Positions 33,112-41,952 of a stretch of 60,851 nt of DNA are shown piece by piece. Under the pieces are notes generated by a model, which had not been told where the DNA came from, searched no databases, and saw only the letters and a program-made list of their open reading frames with translations. The stretch lies in NCBI GenBank assembly GCA_937876375.1, contig CALEHY010000007.1:1-60851 (forward strand). The letters run 5' to 3'. The position numbers were made by a program, and so were the translations under genes. The stretch is from an uncultured Clostridia bacterium (GTDB lineage: Bacteria; Bacillota; Clostridia; Oscillospirales; Acutalibacteraceae). The first letter of the stretch is position 1, and the number at the start of each line of letters is the position of its first letter.

Positions 33112-34581
33112 CTAATTCTTTATAGATTTAATAATACTTGGTATTTCTCTATATTCATCAACCCATATTACATTTACACCAAGTTCCTTATAGAAGGACT
33201 CTTGTAATTCCTCATTAATCTGCTCAAATTTCATTATATTATCCTCATCATCTTTTGAGATATTAAATCTCTTCAAAATAACATAATGCTTGCATCCATT
33301 CTCAATAGATTTTTGACAAGCAATATCGAGCAATCTTCTCATGTTTGGATCGGTCATAGACAATCCAACGAACAAGCAAGTATTATTCATTAAAAAGTTT
33401 AACTGAGTTAAATTTGCCCAGTTATATGGCTCAAGCATAAGCTTGTGATATCCTTCCTCCGAAAAGACTAACAAAGACTTTGTCAAATCACCATAACCTG
33501 CCTTTGACTGTGGCAAGAATCCATGAACATGATATATGCCAATTTCATCGCTATTTGGAATAATTCCGTCATTATAAATTGACTTGTAGTTCAGATTAAT
33601 GTTCTTTAGATTTTTCTCTATCAAATCATCAAAATTATATGTAACAATAGCCTTTATTCCAACCTTGCCACGCTTTGGCGCACAAAGATTAGCAATGCTT
33701 TTTAAAGTATCAGAAGTATTTGACGCTCCACTGTATAACGCCTCTCTTACACTGCCTTCAAAATCATCAATGCCCTGTCTTAAAAATCTTGTTTGTAGTA
33801 ATGGAGAATAATTGTTCTGCTTTCTCATTCTCTCAACTAGCTCATTTCGACTTTCATCATCAATGTCGATGCCTTCTTCTTTAAGCTTTTTATTTACTAA
33901 CGAAACAAACAATGTAGAAATTAAGTTATCCCATGTTGCAATATTTGCATCTTTTGAAATCCCTGCACCCAAAAACAGAACTAAATCATCATTATTATAT
34001 ACATTTCTTAATTCATTAATGTAATCATTACGTTGTTTAATATATCTATTTTTGTTTCTATTAATACCTTTTGAAATGGTTTGATCTATATAACTTTTAT
34101 TAATATTATCATATGCCTCAAAAAACAGTTCCGTGTTTTTACAAAACAAGTCAACTAGGTCATTAATATCCCAAATATGTATTTTAAAACTCATAATTTC
34201 TGAATCTTTACATATTCTTTCTTTCGCTTTGCTAGAGAGTGATCCTATTGTGATAATAATTAGACTATCAATAGTTATGTTCCTTTCCATCATTCGACCA
34301 ATTGTATCGTATATCATTCCTCTAGATAAAACTTGACCCCATTTTAAATCAAGAGCGATGCGTCCGTCGTAATTGTCAAAACCATCTTCTACAAAAAAGT
34401 CACAACCAATACTTAAATCATTAACAAAAAGAGTCTTTTTTTGCTTTCTTAAATAATCCCCAAGCATAACATAAATTAGCTTTTCCATCATCATATATCT
34501 TGTTCTAGGAATTAAAGACTCGTTGTCTATTAATTGTGTTATCTTTTCTTTAATTAAATTGAAAGTGTCTGTCTTTTCCAT
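33112..34581 (-). CDS. Restriction-endonuclease-like/SIR2 fusion protein
   Basis: This is a 489-residue two-domain protein. Residues 1-150 look like a PD-(D/E)xK fold: D61 in CDFFVED, then IALDLKWG giving D78-x-K80, and the closing IHIWDINDLVDL common in such domains. Residues 200-480 are a SIR2 domain with LFLGAGIS (205-209), TYNFDD (N316), VHG (H353) and CLFVGLSMTDPN (about 415), so NADase residues are intact. It is first in the operon, with AGGAG before the ATG at 34581 and an ECF-like promoter element 30-60 nt upstream. The nuclease-like part could cut DNA or could only bind nucleic acid as a sensor. Confidence 0.83.
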   Translation of the reverse strand: MEKTDTFNLIKEKITQLIDNESLIPRTRYMMMEKLIYVMLGDYLRKQKKTLFVNDLSIGCDFFVEDGFDNYDGRIALDLKWGQVLSRGMIYDTIGRMMERNITIDSLIIITIGSLSSKAKERICKDSEIMSFKIHIWDINDLVDLFCKNTELFFEAYDNINKSYIDQTISKGINRNKNRYIKQRNDYINELRNVYNNDDLVLFLGAGISKDANIATWDNLISTLFVSLVNKKLKEEGIDIDDESRNELVERMRKQNNYSPLLQTRFLRQGIDDFEGSVREALYSGASNTSDTLKSIANLCAPKRGKVGIKAIVTYNFDDLIEKNLKNINLNYKSIYNDGIIPNSDEIGIYHVHGFLPQSKAGYGDLTKSLLVFSEEGYHKLMLEPYNWANLTQLNFLMNNTCLFVGLSMTDPNMRRLLDIACQKSIENGCKHYVILKRFNISKDDEDNIMKFEQINEELQESFYKELGVNVIWVDEYREIPSIIKSIKN

Positions 34582-34612
34582 AATAATCTCCTGTTTTTAT
34601 TATTTCTATAAT

Positions 34613-34642
34613 ATATAGTATGAATTTCGACAAAAGGTAACA
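34613..34642 (-). promoter_or_regulatory. ECF-like promoter element of the SIR2 operon
   Basis: TGTTAC (34637-34642) followed by CTTTTGTCGA, then ACTATAT at 17-nt spacing (34613-34619). The expected start site is about 25 nt before the ATG. Confidence 0.45.
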
Positions 34643-34647
34643 AAAAA
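34627..34647. repeat. 21-bp exact repeat, copy 2
   Basis: Identical to 27247-27267. It lies between the GDPD-gene terminator hairpin and the SIR2 operon start, and includes the TGTTAC core of the putative promoter. Confidence 0.7.
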
Positions 34648-34670
34648 CAGGGATTGCATTGCAATCCCTG
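34648..34670 (-). terminator. Hairpin terminator after the GDPD gene
   Basis: Stem CAGGGATTGC (34648-34657) / GCAATCCCTG (34661-34670) with a 3-nt loop, just past the stop at 34677. Because the minus-strand T-run follows on the low-coordinate side, TTTTTTGTTACC serves both as its tail and as the next promoter's -35. Confidence 0.85.
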
Positions 34671-34676
34671 TTAATC

Positions 34677-35510
34677 TTATTTGCCCCAATTATCAATAGT
34701 TTCTTTTACTAAATCTGGGTTGTGCGAAGTGATATTGTCAGGCTTGGAAACAAGCATACGCTTGATAGCACGCTTGTTGTCAACAGTCCAAACAGATAAC
34801 TTGTAGCCATTCTTGTGAAGAACATCGGACAATGTGCGTGAAGCGTAGTTAAACTGACAGTTGATGCCAACAGCACCAGTATCCTCTAGTAGTTTAATAA
34901 TCTTCTGCTGGTAGTCATCAGAGAAAATCTTAATTCTGCTAGGCTTGTAGTTGATATAATATGCAACATTCTGGCAATTTTCCTTAACAGCCTTTGTCTG
35001 ATGAGGCTCTATACCAGTAAGGAACACCTGGTCAATAAGACCATATTCCACAATCAAATCGTGAAGAGGAGCAAGCACCTTTGTCTCCTTGATATCAAGG
35101 TTGACTAGGATATCAGTTTCCTTAATCATACGGAACACAGAAGTAACCTCGGTACCATCATTATTGGTAGTGATAATATCGTGACCCATAACAACAGTGC
35201 CGTCAGGACGCTGACGAATATCTATCTCCAAAATCTCGACATTCTCATCAATAGCCTTCTGCACAGAGTCGATAGTATTGTCCACTGTGTTGAATGCACC
35301 AGTATGTGCTGTAATTGTAAATCCGTCCACAAAGGTCAACCTTCTTTCATCATATGATTTTTCAAATGCGTAGGACGCAACACCAATAACCAGAGCAACG
35401 GATAGCAAAAAGGATAATACCTGATAGCTAAATCGTTTCGCCCATAGGGGTGTCATATTCCTCTTGAGAAATTTTTTGAACTTCTCTTTTTTTGATATTT
35501 TTTCTGCCAT
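34677..35510 (-). CDS. Membrane-anchored glycerophosphodiester phosphodiesterase-like protein
   Basis: This 277-residue protein has a basic cytoplasmic N terminus, one membrane segment (about 26-46) and an extracytoplasmic GDPD barrel. The first motif reads AHTGAFNTVDNT instead of the classical HRG...ENT. The metal-binding EIDIRQRPDGTVVMGHD block (about 95-115) is intact. Late features (TGIEPHQ, then LSVWTVDNKRAIKRM and DNITSHNPD) fit the family. HTG...DNT variants are seen in clostridial members and may have altered substrates, for example lipoteichoic-acid-type polymers instead of free glycerophosphodiesters. It follows guaB by 37 nt and probably shares its transcript. Confidence 0.8.
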   Translation of the reverse strand: MAEKISKKEKFKKFLKRNMTPLWAKRFSYQVLSFLLSVALVIGVASYAFEKSYDERRLTFVDGFTITAHTGAFNTVDNTIDSVQKAIDENVEILEIDIRQRPDGTVVMGHDIITTNNDGTEVTSVFRMIKETDILVNLDIKETKVLAPLHDLIVEYGLIDQVFLTGIEPHQTKAVKENCQNVAYYINYKPSRIKIFSDDYQQKIIKLLEDTGAVGINCQFNYASRTLSDVLHKNGYKLSVWTVDNKRAIKRMLVSKPDNITSHNPDLVKETIDNWGK

Positions 35511-35547
35511 TCAATCACCCAACAGCTAAAGAATAGTCAAATAATAA

Positions 35548-37020
35548 TTACTTATTGCCAGAATAGTTAGGAGCTTCCTTAGTAATATAAACGTCATGAG
35601 GGTGAGACTCAACAAGACCAGCACCGGTGATGCGGATGAACTGTGCCTTCTCTCTCAACTCCTGAATAGTGTGACAACCAACATATCCCATACCAGAGCG
35701 AAGACCACCCATCATCTGGAATACTGTGTCAGACAATGCTCCCTTATAAGGAACACGACCCTCGACACCCTCTGGAACGAACTTCTTTGAGCCCTTCTGG
35801 AAATATCTGTCAGCAGAGCCGTGGTTCATAGCACCAAGTGAGCCCATACCACGATAAACCTTGAACTGTCTGCCCTGCCAAATCTCTGTCTCACCAGGAG
35901 CCTCGTCACAGCCAGCAACAAGTGAGCCGACCATAACAACAGAGCCACCTGCTGCAAGAGCCTTTACAATTTCACCAGAGTACTTGATACCACCATCAGC
36001 GATTACTGGGATACCGAACTTGTCAGCTCTCTCTGCAGCATCGTAGATAGCAGTAATCTGTGGAACACCGATACCAGCAACAACACGAGTTGTACAAATA
36101 GAGCCAGGACCGATACCAATCTTAACAGCGTCAGCACCAGCCTTAATAAGAGCCTCTGTAGCGTCAGCTGTAGCAACATTACCAGCGATAAGTGAAATCT
36201 CTGGGAATGCATTCTTAACCTTTGCAACATTGTTGATAATGTTCTGTGAATGTCCGTGAGCAGAGTCAAGAACGAATGCATCAACACCAGCATCAGCAAG
36301 AGCCTTTGCTCTGTCAAGAACGTCTGCTGTAACACCAAGTGCAGCAGCACAAAGTAGTCTGTCTCTGCTGTCACGAGCAGTGTTTGGATACTTAACAGCC
36401 TTGTCAATATCCTTGATAGTAACAAGACCAGTTAGTTTGCCAGCAGCGTCAACAAGTGGTAGCTTCTCTACCTTTGATTTCATAAGAATAGACTTTGCCT
36501 CATCAAGAGTAGTGCCAGACATAGCAGTAACTAGCTCACCTCTTGGAGTCATAACGTCAGCAATACGAACGTCAAAGTCTGTCATAAAGCGAAGGTCACG
36601 ATTTGTAAGAATACCAACAAGAGTACCATCTTCCTCACAGATAGGCACACCAGAAATCTTGTACTTGCCCATAAGAGCATCAGCATCCTTAACAGTGTGC
36701 TGTGGTGAAAGGAAAAATGGGTTAGTGATAACACCATTTTCAGAACGCTTAACCTTGTCTACCTCTGTAGCCTGCTCCTCAATAGTCATATTCTTGTGGA
36801 TAACACCGATACCACCCTCACGAGCGATAGCGATAGCCATTCTTGACTCTGTAACAGTATCCATAGCAGCAGTCATAAGAGGGATATTAAGCTTAATATC
36901 CTTTGTTAGCTGAGTCTGTAGTGATACACCATCAGGTGTCACGTCTGACTCTGCTGGAATAAGAAGAACGTCATCAAATGTAAGTCCTTCTTTAACAAAC
37001 TTATCGTTATAGCTAATCAT
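35548..37020 (-). CDS. guaB: Inosine-5'-monophosphate dehydrogenase
   Basis: This 490-residue enzyme oxidises IMP to XMP with NAD+, the committed step of GMP synthesis. The N-terminal GLTFDDVLLIPA is diagnostic. Two CBS domains lie at about 90-205. The catalytic loop GPGSICTTRVV (Cys near residue 305) and the flap region YKGMGSLGAM-like segment are intact. The start is the ATG at 37020 with GGAGG 9 nt upstream; the in-frame GTG two codons earlier is too close to that site. The promoter overlaps a perfect CTTGATATCAAG palindrome, a possible operator. Confidence 0.96.
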   Translation of the reverse strand: MISYNDKFVKEGLTFDDVLLIPAESDVTPDGVSLQTQLTKDIKLNIPLMTAAMDTVTESRMAIAIAREGGIGVIHKNMTIEEQATEVDKVKRSENGVITNPFFLSPQHTVKDADALMGKYKISGVPICEEDGTLVGILTNRDLRFMTDFDVRIADVMTPRGELVTAMSGTTLDEAKSILMKSKVEKLPLVDAAGKLTGLVTIKDIDKAVKYPNTARDSRDRLLCAAALGVTADVLDRAKALADAGVDAFVLDSAHGHSQNIINNVAKVKNAFPEISLIAGNVATADATEALIKAGADAVKIGIGPGSICTTRVVAGIGVPQITAIYDAAERADKFGIPVIADGGIKYSGEIVKALAAGGSVVMVGSLVAGCDEAPGETEIWQGRQFKVYRGMGSLGAMNHGSADRYFQKGSKKFVPEGVEGRVPYKGALSDTVFQMMGGLRSGMGYVGCHTIQELREKAQFIRITGAGLVESHPHDVYITKEAPNYSGNK

Positions 37021-37061
37021 ACACACGAACCTCCAAGCTTTTATTTAAAAATATTTCTACT

Positions 37062-37091
37062 ATAATAACACTTTGCAACCTTGATATCAAG
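37062..37091 (-). promoter_or_regulatory. guaB promoter with a 12-bp palindrome
   Basis: TTGATA (37085-37090), 17 nt and TATTAT (37062-37067) on the minus strand. The -35 lies inside CTTGATATCAAG (37080-37091), a perfect palindrome. Confidence 0.7.
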
Positions 37092-37095
37092 TATT

Positions 37096-38946
37096 TTATT
37101 TAACAGTTATAGATTTTTTTGAGCTCCATTTAGAATAGTATGTGTAGCTCTTGCCATTTACTGTCGCAATTTTGTACGAACGGATACGGACATAGTATTT
37201 CTTGCCCTTTTTTAGCGACTTAATCACCTTGCTAGTAGCCGTGCTAGAAGCCTTAACTGTCTTTGCACCAGTCATATCGCTAGTTGTGGAATACTGTATC
37301 TCATATCCAGTGCAAGTTGTCTTGCTCCACTTTGCTGTGATGGTGCGTGTTTTTGTCGCAACAGCAAAATTAGATGGTGTCTTTGGCGAGGTGTATGTAG
37401 TATAAACTGGTGATGGCTCACCATAATATCTCACTCTGCCAATGTTCTTGTACGCTCTTACTCTAAACTGATATTTCTTGCCAGCAGAAAGGTCCTTTGC
37501 CATATATGACAAAGTCTTTTGCGAGGTGGTAATACCAACGCTCTTCCACTCACCATCAACATAACGCTGTAGCTGATAACCAGATACACTGCCACCAGGG
37601 TTTTGCCACATAATATCGAGCGAACTACTTGTTCTGCCACTTGTAGCAAGCGATGGCTTTGACATAGCACTAGGCTTGATGACAAATGTTCTGCTACTGC
37701 TCATACCAGAGTATTTGCCCAGTCCAGTAATCTTTACAACAGCTCTGCCACAGTTAGTGTTGGACGAATACGACACAGTGTAGTCCTTGCCATTGGCAAG
37801 TAGCTCACCATTGATATCCTTTACTGTGACAGTAGGTTTTTTCTTTGCTGTATTGTAGACAGTTGATGAATATGATATCGACTCACTACAGGTCGAAAAA
37901 GCATTGATATCGCTAGGGTCATACATATAATCTGCCTGGATATCGAGATACTTTTCCATAAAGTAGTCGTCAGAATCAAGCTCTGGGTCAATAAGATGAG
38001 CACGGTCGTATGTTCCACCACCATCTAGCGAACGCAAGGTATCATAATCTGCTAGAAAATAGAAATAGTTGTTGCCCATAATATCAGGGTCCGTATCGAA
38101 TCTATCATCATCTAATATTTGGTCATCCCAAGTGCAATCAACATAATATGACTTGCCATCAAGGATGACAATATTCCAAGCATGGTCGCCATAATATGGC
38201 TCGGAATACACCAATCGAACGTCGTAGCCAAGCTCTCGACATATACGATAAAACGCTGTGGCATATCCTTGACAAACACACTTGCCACCCACTAGAGCAC
38301 CGTATGCTGAATATGCATACAAATGCCTCTTTGGAGAGGTGACAGCAGCATAATCATATGTAGTCCTGTCACAAATCTCGTCGTGAACATATTTTAATAT
38401 ATCATAGTCGGACCAAGCCTTTTTTCTAATAGCAGTGACGATTTTGTTGACCTCCTGGTCAACAAGCTTTTCTTGGTCAGAGGTTGAATAGTAGGTTAGC
38501 TTAATAGTTACTTGGTAGTAATTTGTTTTTGGTGATTTGTACTCAAAATCAGCACCACTAATACTCCAGTGAACATAGTCGCCATCAGTAGAGGTAACGG
38601 ACAGCTCATCGCTCCAAGCATTTTGGAGCATATTCATAACTCTGCTCTCCATAATACGAGAATTCATAAATGACAGAGTATTGTAGTAATTCACCTTAAA
38701 GTTAGTGCTCCTCTTGTCGATAGCGTCACGGACCTTGCAATACAGCTCCTTGCCATCGCCATAATATATTGTGCCATTATATTCCCTCTGCTTTGATAAT
38801 GGGATGGATGACAGAGTAGGTGCGCTATACTTTAGCTGTCGAATATCAAGGTCAGAGCCACCCTCTGACGCATAGGCTGTGACAGACACCGAGCCTATCG
38901 ACACAAGCAATATTATTGATAAAAGTACTGATATTACTCTTTTCAT
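37096..38946 (-). CDS. Secreted transglutaminase-like protein with fibronectin type III repeats
   Basis: This 616-residue protein has a signal peptide (residues 1-26, ending AYA) and a transglutaminase-like cysteine protease fold (about 60-290) whose triad is visible: C225 in CVCQGYA, H255 in DHAWN and D270 in YYVDCTWDD. A bacterial Ig-like segment follows (about 350-425), then two fibronectin type III domains (about 430-525 and 525-616). It is probably extracellular and cell-surface directed. It overlaps the aroK-like gene by 4 nt at the end of a seven-gene run. It ends in a basic tail with no LPxTG sorting motif. Confidence 0.85.
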   Translation of the reverse strand: MKRVISVLLSIILLVSIGSVSVTAYASEGGSDLDIRQLKYSAPTLSSIPLSKQREYNGTIYYGDGKELYCKVRDAIDKRSTNFKVNYYNTLSFMNSRIMESRVMNMLQNAWSDELSVTSTDGDYVHWSISGADFEYKSPKTNYYQVTIKLTYYSTSDQEKLVDQEVNKIVTAIRKKAWSDYDILKYVHDEICDRTTYDYAAVTSPKRHLYAYSAYGALVGGKCVCQGYATAFYRICRELGYDVRLVYSEPYYGDHAWNIVILDGKSYYVDCTWDDQILDDDRFDTDPDIMGNNYFYFLADYDTLRSLDGGGTYDRAHLIDPELDSDDYFMEKYLDIQADYMYDPSDINAFSTCSESISYSSTVYNTAKKKPTVTVKDINGELLANGKDYTVSYSSNTNCGRAVVKITGLGKYSGMSSSRTFVIKPSAMSKPSLATSGRTSSSLDIMWQNPGGSVSGYQLQRYVDGEWKSVGITTSQKTLSYMAKDLSAGKKYQFRVRAYKNIGRVRYYGEPSPVYTTYTSPKTPSNFAVATKTRTITAKWSKTTCTGYEIQYSTTSDMTGAKTVKASSTATSKVIKSLKKGKKYYVRIRSYKIATVNGKSYTYYSKWSSKKSITVK

Positions 38947-39440
38947 ACAGCCTTAATTATCTCCTCAACCGTTTTTTCTATATCAAATCCATCACAAATA
39001 ATGGTCTTATCAGCATATTTCTTGTATAGTGGCAAACGCTCGTTGTACATATCGAGCAGTGTCTCACCATTCTGTAGTACAACACCACGAGTGGTAATAT
39101 TCCTTATCCTGTTCACCATAGTATCATAATCCAAATGCAGATATATCACCTTGCCAAGTGATTTTAGGTGCTGCATAGCCTCATCGCTATATACAACCGA
39201 TCCACCAGTAGCAATAACTGTAGCGTCGATATTAAGAGAGAGGATTGCTCTCTCCTCTGCAGACACGAAATAGTCTATGCCCATATTATCGATAATGTCC
39301 TGTAGACGCTTGCCCTCTAACCCTTGCAAAAGCAAATCTGTGTCATAAAAATTCTTTAGCAGTGCCTTTGCAACAAGGACACCACAGGTCGATTTGCCAG
39401 AGCCTGGCATACCTATCAATACAATGTTGGATTTGTTCAT
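38943..39440 (-). CDS. aroK: Shikimate kinase-like protein
   Basis: This 165-residue P-loop kinase has Walker A GMPGSGKST (about residues 9-17), the FYDTDLLLQ segment (Asp of the substrate site), ATGGS (about 79-83) and ERLPLYKKYAD near the C terminus, as in shikimate kinase. It departs from the family at the FRxxE helix, which here reads YFVSAEE, and at the lid (TTRGVVL instead of RPLL). It may therefore be a divergent shikimate kinase or a relative with another substrate. The start is the ATG at 39440 with TAGGAG upstream. It overlaps both neighbours by 4 nt. Confidence 0.75.
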   Translation of the reverse strand: MNKSNIVLIGMPGSGKSTCGVLVAKALLKNFYDTDLLLQGLEGKRLQDIIDNMGIDYFVSAEERAILSLNIDATVIATGGSVVYSDEAMQHLKSLGKVIYLHLDYDTMVNRIRNITTRGVVLQNGETLLDMYNERLPLYKKYADKTIICDGFDIEKTVEEIIKAV

Positions 39441-40072
39441 TTTACTCCTACTTTTTTGCAATTAAACTCCATAGGACATTCGCTACACCTTGGCTTTCGA
39501 GCAGAGCAGATATCTCTGCCAAAAAGCACTATCCTATGGCAAAAATCCGAGCCCTCATCAGCTGGAATAATCTTTTTTAGTGCCATCTCAATCTTAACTG
39601 GCTCCTTAACATTGACAAGACCGATACGATTAGAAATCCTAATCATATGTGTGTCGACAACTATCGACTCCTTGCCATACACGTCACCAACGATGAGGTT
39701 TGCTGTCTTTCTGCCAACGCCTGGCAGAGTAACTAAATCATCAATATTATCTGGTACGACGCCACCAAAATCATCACGAATTGCCCTTGCCATACCGATG
39801 ATTGATGATGCCTTGTTCTTGTAAAATCCACAAGGCTTAACTATCTCCTCAACGTCCTTGATATCAGCATTAGCATAGTCATCAAGTGTCTTGTATTTTT
39901 CAAACAATGCTGGTGTAACGAGGTTAACTCTAGCGTCGGTGCACTGTGCCGATAGCCTAACAGCCACCAACAGCTCAAACGGATTGCTAGAATCAAGGGA
40001 GCATATTGCCTCTGGATATATGCCCTTTAGCACCTCGATAGCATTGAGTGCTCTTTCCTTTTTTGTCATCAC
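39437..40072 (-). CDS. nth: Endonuclease III (DNA glycosylase/AP lyase)
   Basis: This 211-residue base-excision repair enzyme acts on oxidised pyrimidines. The helix-hairpin-helix with the catalytic Lys is LPGVGRKTA (about residues 113-121), and the catalytic Asp lies in VVDTH (about 135-139). The [4Fe-4S] cluster motif C-x6-C-x2-C-x5-C is complete at the C terminus (CSARKPRCSECPMEFNC). The start overlaps the rarA stop, and the stop overlaps the aroK start, so it is tightly coupled in the operon. Confidence 0.96.
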   Translation of the reverse strand: MMTKKERALNAIEVLKGIYPEAICSLDSSNPFELLVAVRLSAQCTDARVNLVTPALFEKYKTLDDYANADIKDVEEIVKPCGFYKNKASSIIGMARAIRDDFGGVVPDNIDDLVTLPGVGRKTANLIVGDVYGKESIVVDTHMIRISNRIGLVNVKEPVKIEMALKKIIPADEGSDFCHRIVLFGRDICSARKPRCSECPMEFNCKKVGVK

Positions 40073-41337
40073 TTTGTACCCTTAATTTTATCCCAATATG
40101 CCTTGTAAGCCTGCTCATTCTTGTTGTCACCAAAGTGGTAATATTGAGCATTCTTAATCTTATCTGGTAGATATTGCTGATATGTCCAGTGGTTTGGATA
40201 ATCGTGAGGATATATGTAGTGTTGACCCTTTACCTCGGCATCCTCACCGTCAAAATGCTTGTTCTGTAGCTGACGAGGTATAGGACCAATTCTGCCAGAA
40301 CGAACATCTGCCAATGCAGCATCGATAGCAGCCTCACCACTGTTAGATTTTGGGCTAGTAGCGACCAAGATTACAGCATCAGCAAGTGGTATCCTAGCCT
40401 CTGGCAGACCGACCATCATAGCAGCATCAACAGCAGCCTTGACGATAGGTATAATCTGTGGATATGCTAGTCCAACGTCCTCACAAGCACACACCATCAG
40501 TCGTCTGCACGCTGATGGCAAATCACCAGCCTCCAAAAGCCTTGCAAGATAATGCAGTGCAGCATCTGGGTCAGAGCCACGCATACTCTTTTGGTATGCT
40601 GACACGATATCGTAGTGCTCATCACCATCACGATCATATCGTAGTGATGATTTTTGAGTCAGCTCGTCTGCTGTGTCGATAGTAACGACCTTTTTGCCAT
40701 CAACTGTGTTAGTCGCTAGACAGCAATTTTCAACAGAATTAAGTGCCTTTCTAACATCGCCACCACAGCCATATGCAATACGCCTAGCAACCTCGCTATC
40801 GTACTCAATCTCTATACCATTTTCCTCTGCTAGCATTCTAAATCCACGCTCAACAGCTGGCACAATCTCATTATTGCCGATAGCCTTGAACTCAAAAACA
40901 GTAGAACGGCTCAATATAGCACTGTATACATAAAAATATGGGTTCTCTGTAGTAGATGCGATAAGAGTAATCTTGCCATTTTCGATATGCTCCAGCAGGC
41001 TCTGTTGTTGGCGTTTGTTAAAATACTGTATCTCATCAAGATAGAGCAAAATGCCATTTGGTGCAGAAAATGTGTCTATCTCTGCAACGATATCCTTGAT
41101 ATCCTGCGTCGATGCATTAGTACCATTCAGCTTGCGCAGAGCACGCTTTGTCTTGTTAGCGATAATAGATGCAACGGTGGTCTTGCCAACACCTGATGGA
41201 CCATAAAAGATAAGGTTTGGCACCTCACCATTTTCTATCATATTGTAGAGAGCCTTGCCAGGAGTCAAAAGATGCTTTTGTCCCACAACATCGCAAAGCT
41301 CAGTAGGTCTAATTCTGTCTGCTAAAGGATTATTCAT
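40069..41337 (-). CDS. rarA: Replication-associated recombination protein A (AAA+ ATPase)
   Basis: This 422-residue RarA/MgsA/WRNIP1-type ATPase acts at stalled replication forks. It carries RPTELCDVVGQ near the N terminus, Walker A GPSGVGKT (46-53), Walker B LLYLDE (97-102), sensor 1 STTENP and an Arg finger region ILSRSTVFEF. The C-terminal tetramerisation region includes MRGSDPDAALHYLARLLEAGD and KHFDGEDAEVKGQHYIYPHDYP, both diagnostic. The start is the ATG at 41337, 12 nt after queH. Confidence 0.95.
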   Translation of the reverse strand: MNNPLADRIRPTELCDVVGQKHLLTPGKALYNMIENGEVPNLIFYGPSGVGKTTVASIIANKTKRALRKLNGTNASTQDIKDIVAEIDTFSAPNGILLYLDEIQYFNKRQQQSLLEHIENGKITLIASTTENPYFYVYSAILSRSTVFEFKAIGNNEIVPAVERGFRMLAEENGIEIEYDSEVARRIAYGCGGDVRKALNSVENCCLATNTVDGKKVVTIDTADELTQKSSLRYDRDGDEHYDIVSAYQKSMRGSDPDAALHYLARLLEAGDLPSACRRLMVCACEDVGLAYPQIIPIVKAAVDAAMMVGLPEARIPLADAVILVATSPKSNSGEAAIDAALADVRSGRIGPIPRQLQNKHFDGEDAEVKGQHYIYPHDYPNHWTYQQYLPDKIKNAQYYHFGDNKNEQAYKAYWDKIKGTK

Positions 41338-41349
41338 AATAAAGCCTTT

Positions 41350-41949
41350 CTACTTTGAATACACACAGCCACAAAAGTTCTGTCGGTACAAATTGTACTC
41401 CCTTGACAGCTCTATAGACTGCTTGTATCCCTCTCTTTTCTTAAAATCTGATGGTAGCCATTTGACACCATATTTCTCTGCTACCTCAAAGCCAATCTCA
41501 TTTATCCTTTGGCTATTCTTTAATGGGCTGATTGACAGCGTGGTGCAAAAATAATCATATCCTTGCTCCTTTGCCAACCTTGCTGTGCTCTCTAGTCGCA
41601 TACGATAGCACCTAAAGCAACGCTCTCCACCCTCTGGGATATCCTCATATCCCCTTGCGATATCCAAAAAATCATCATACGAGTACTCACCCTTGATGAG
41701 CGATACGCTGTGCTTAACTGGTAGCTGTGATATGAGTCGTTCCTGCTCATCATAGCGCTTGTCAAACTCCTCAATAGGTGAGATATTTGGATTGTAATAG
41801 TACACCGTGATATCAAAATACTCTGCTAAATATTTCAGCGTGTAGCTTGAGCACGGAGCACAACAGCTATGTAGCATCAGTCTTGGCACCTCATCGCCAA
41901 GACCTGCTATTATCTTATCCAGCTCTAGCTGGTAATTTGTCTTGTTCAT
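41350..41949 (-). CDS. queH: Epoxyqueuosine reductase QueH
   Basis: This 199-residue member of the DUF208/QueH family catalyses the last step of queuosine synthesis in tRNA, independently of QueG. HSCCAPC (C29, C30, C33), CFRC (about 109-112) and the C-terminal FCGCVYSK supply cysteines for its iron-sulfur and metal site. YYYNPNISPIEEFDKR is also typical. The start is 3 nt after the upstream hydrolase stop codon. Its place between wall hydrolases and repair genes looks like operon convenience, not shared function. Confidence 0.92.
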   Translation of the reverse strand: MNKTNYQLELDKIIAGLGDEVPRLMLHSCCAPCSSYTLKYLAEYFDITVYYYNPNISPIEEFDKRYDEQERLISQLPVKHSVSLIKGEYSYDDFLDIARGYEDIPEGGERCFRCYRMRLESTARLAKEQGYDYFCTTLSISPLKNSQRINEIGFEVAEKYGVKWLPSDFKKREGYKQSIELSREYNLYRQNFCGCVYSK

Positions 41950-41952
41950 ATA

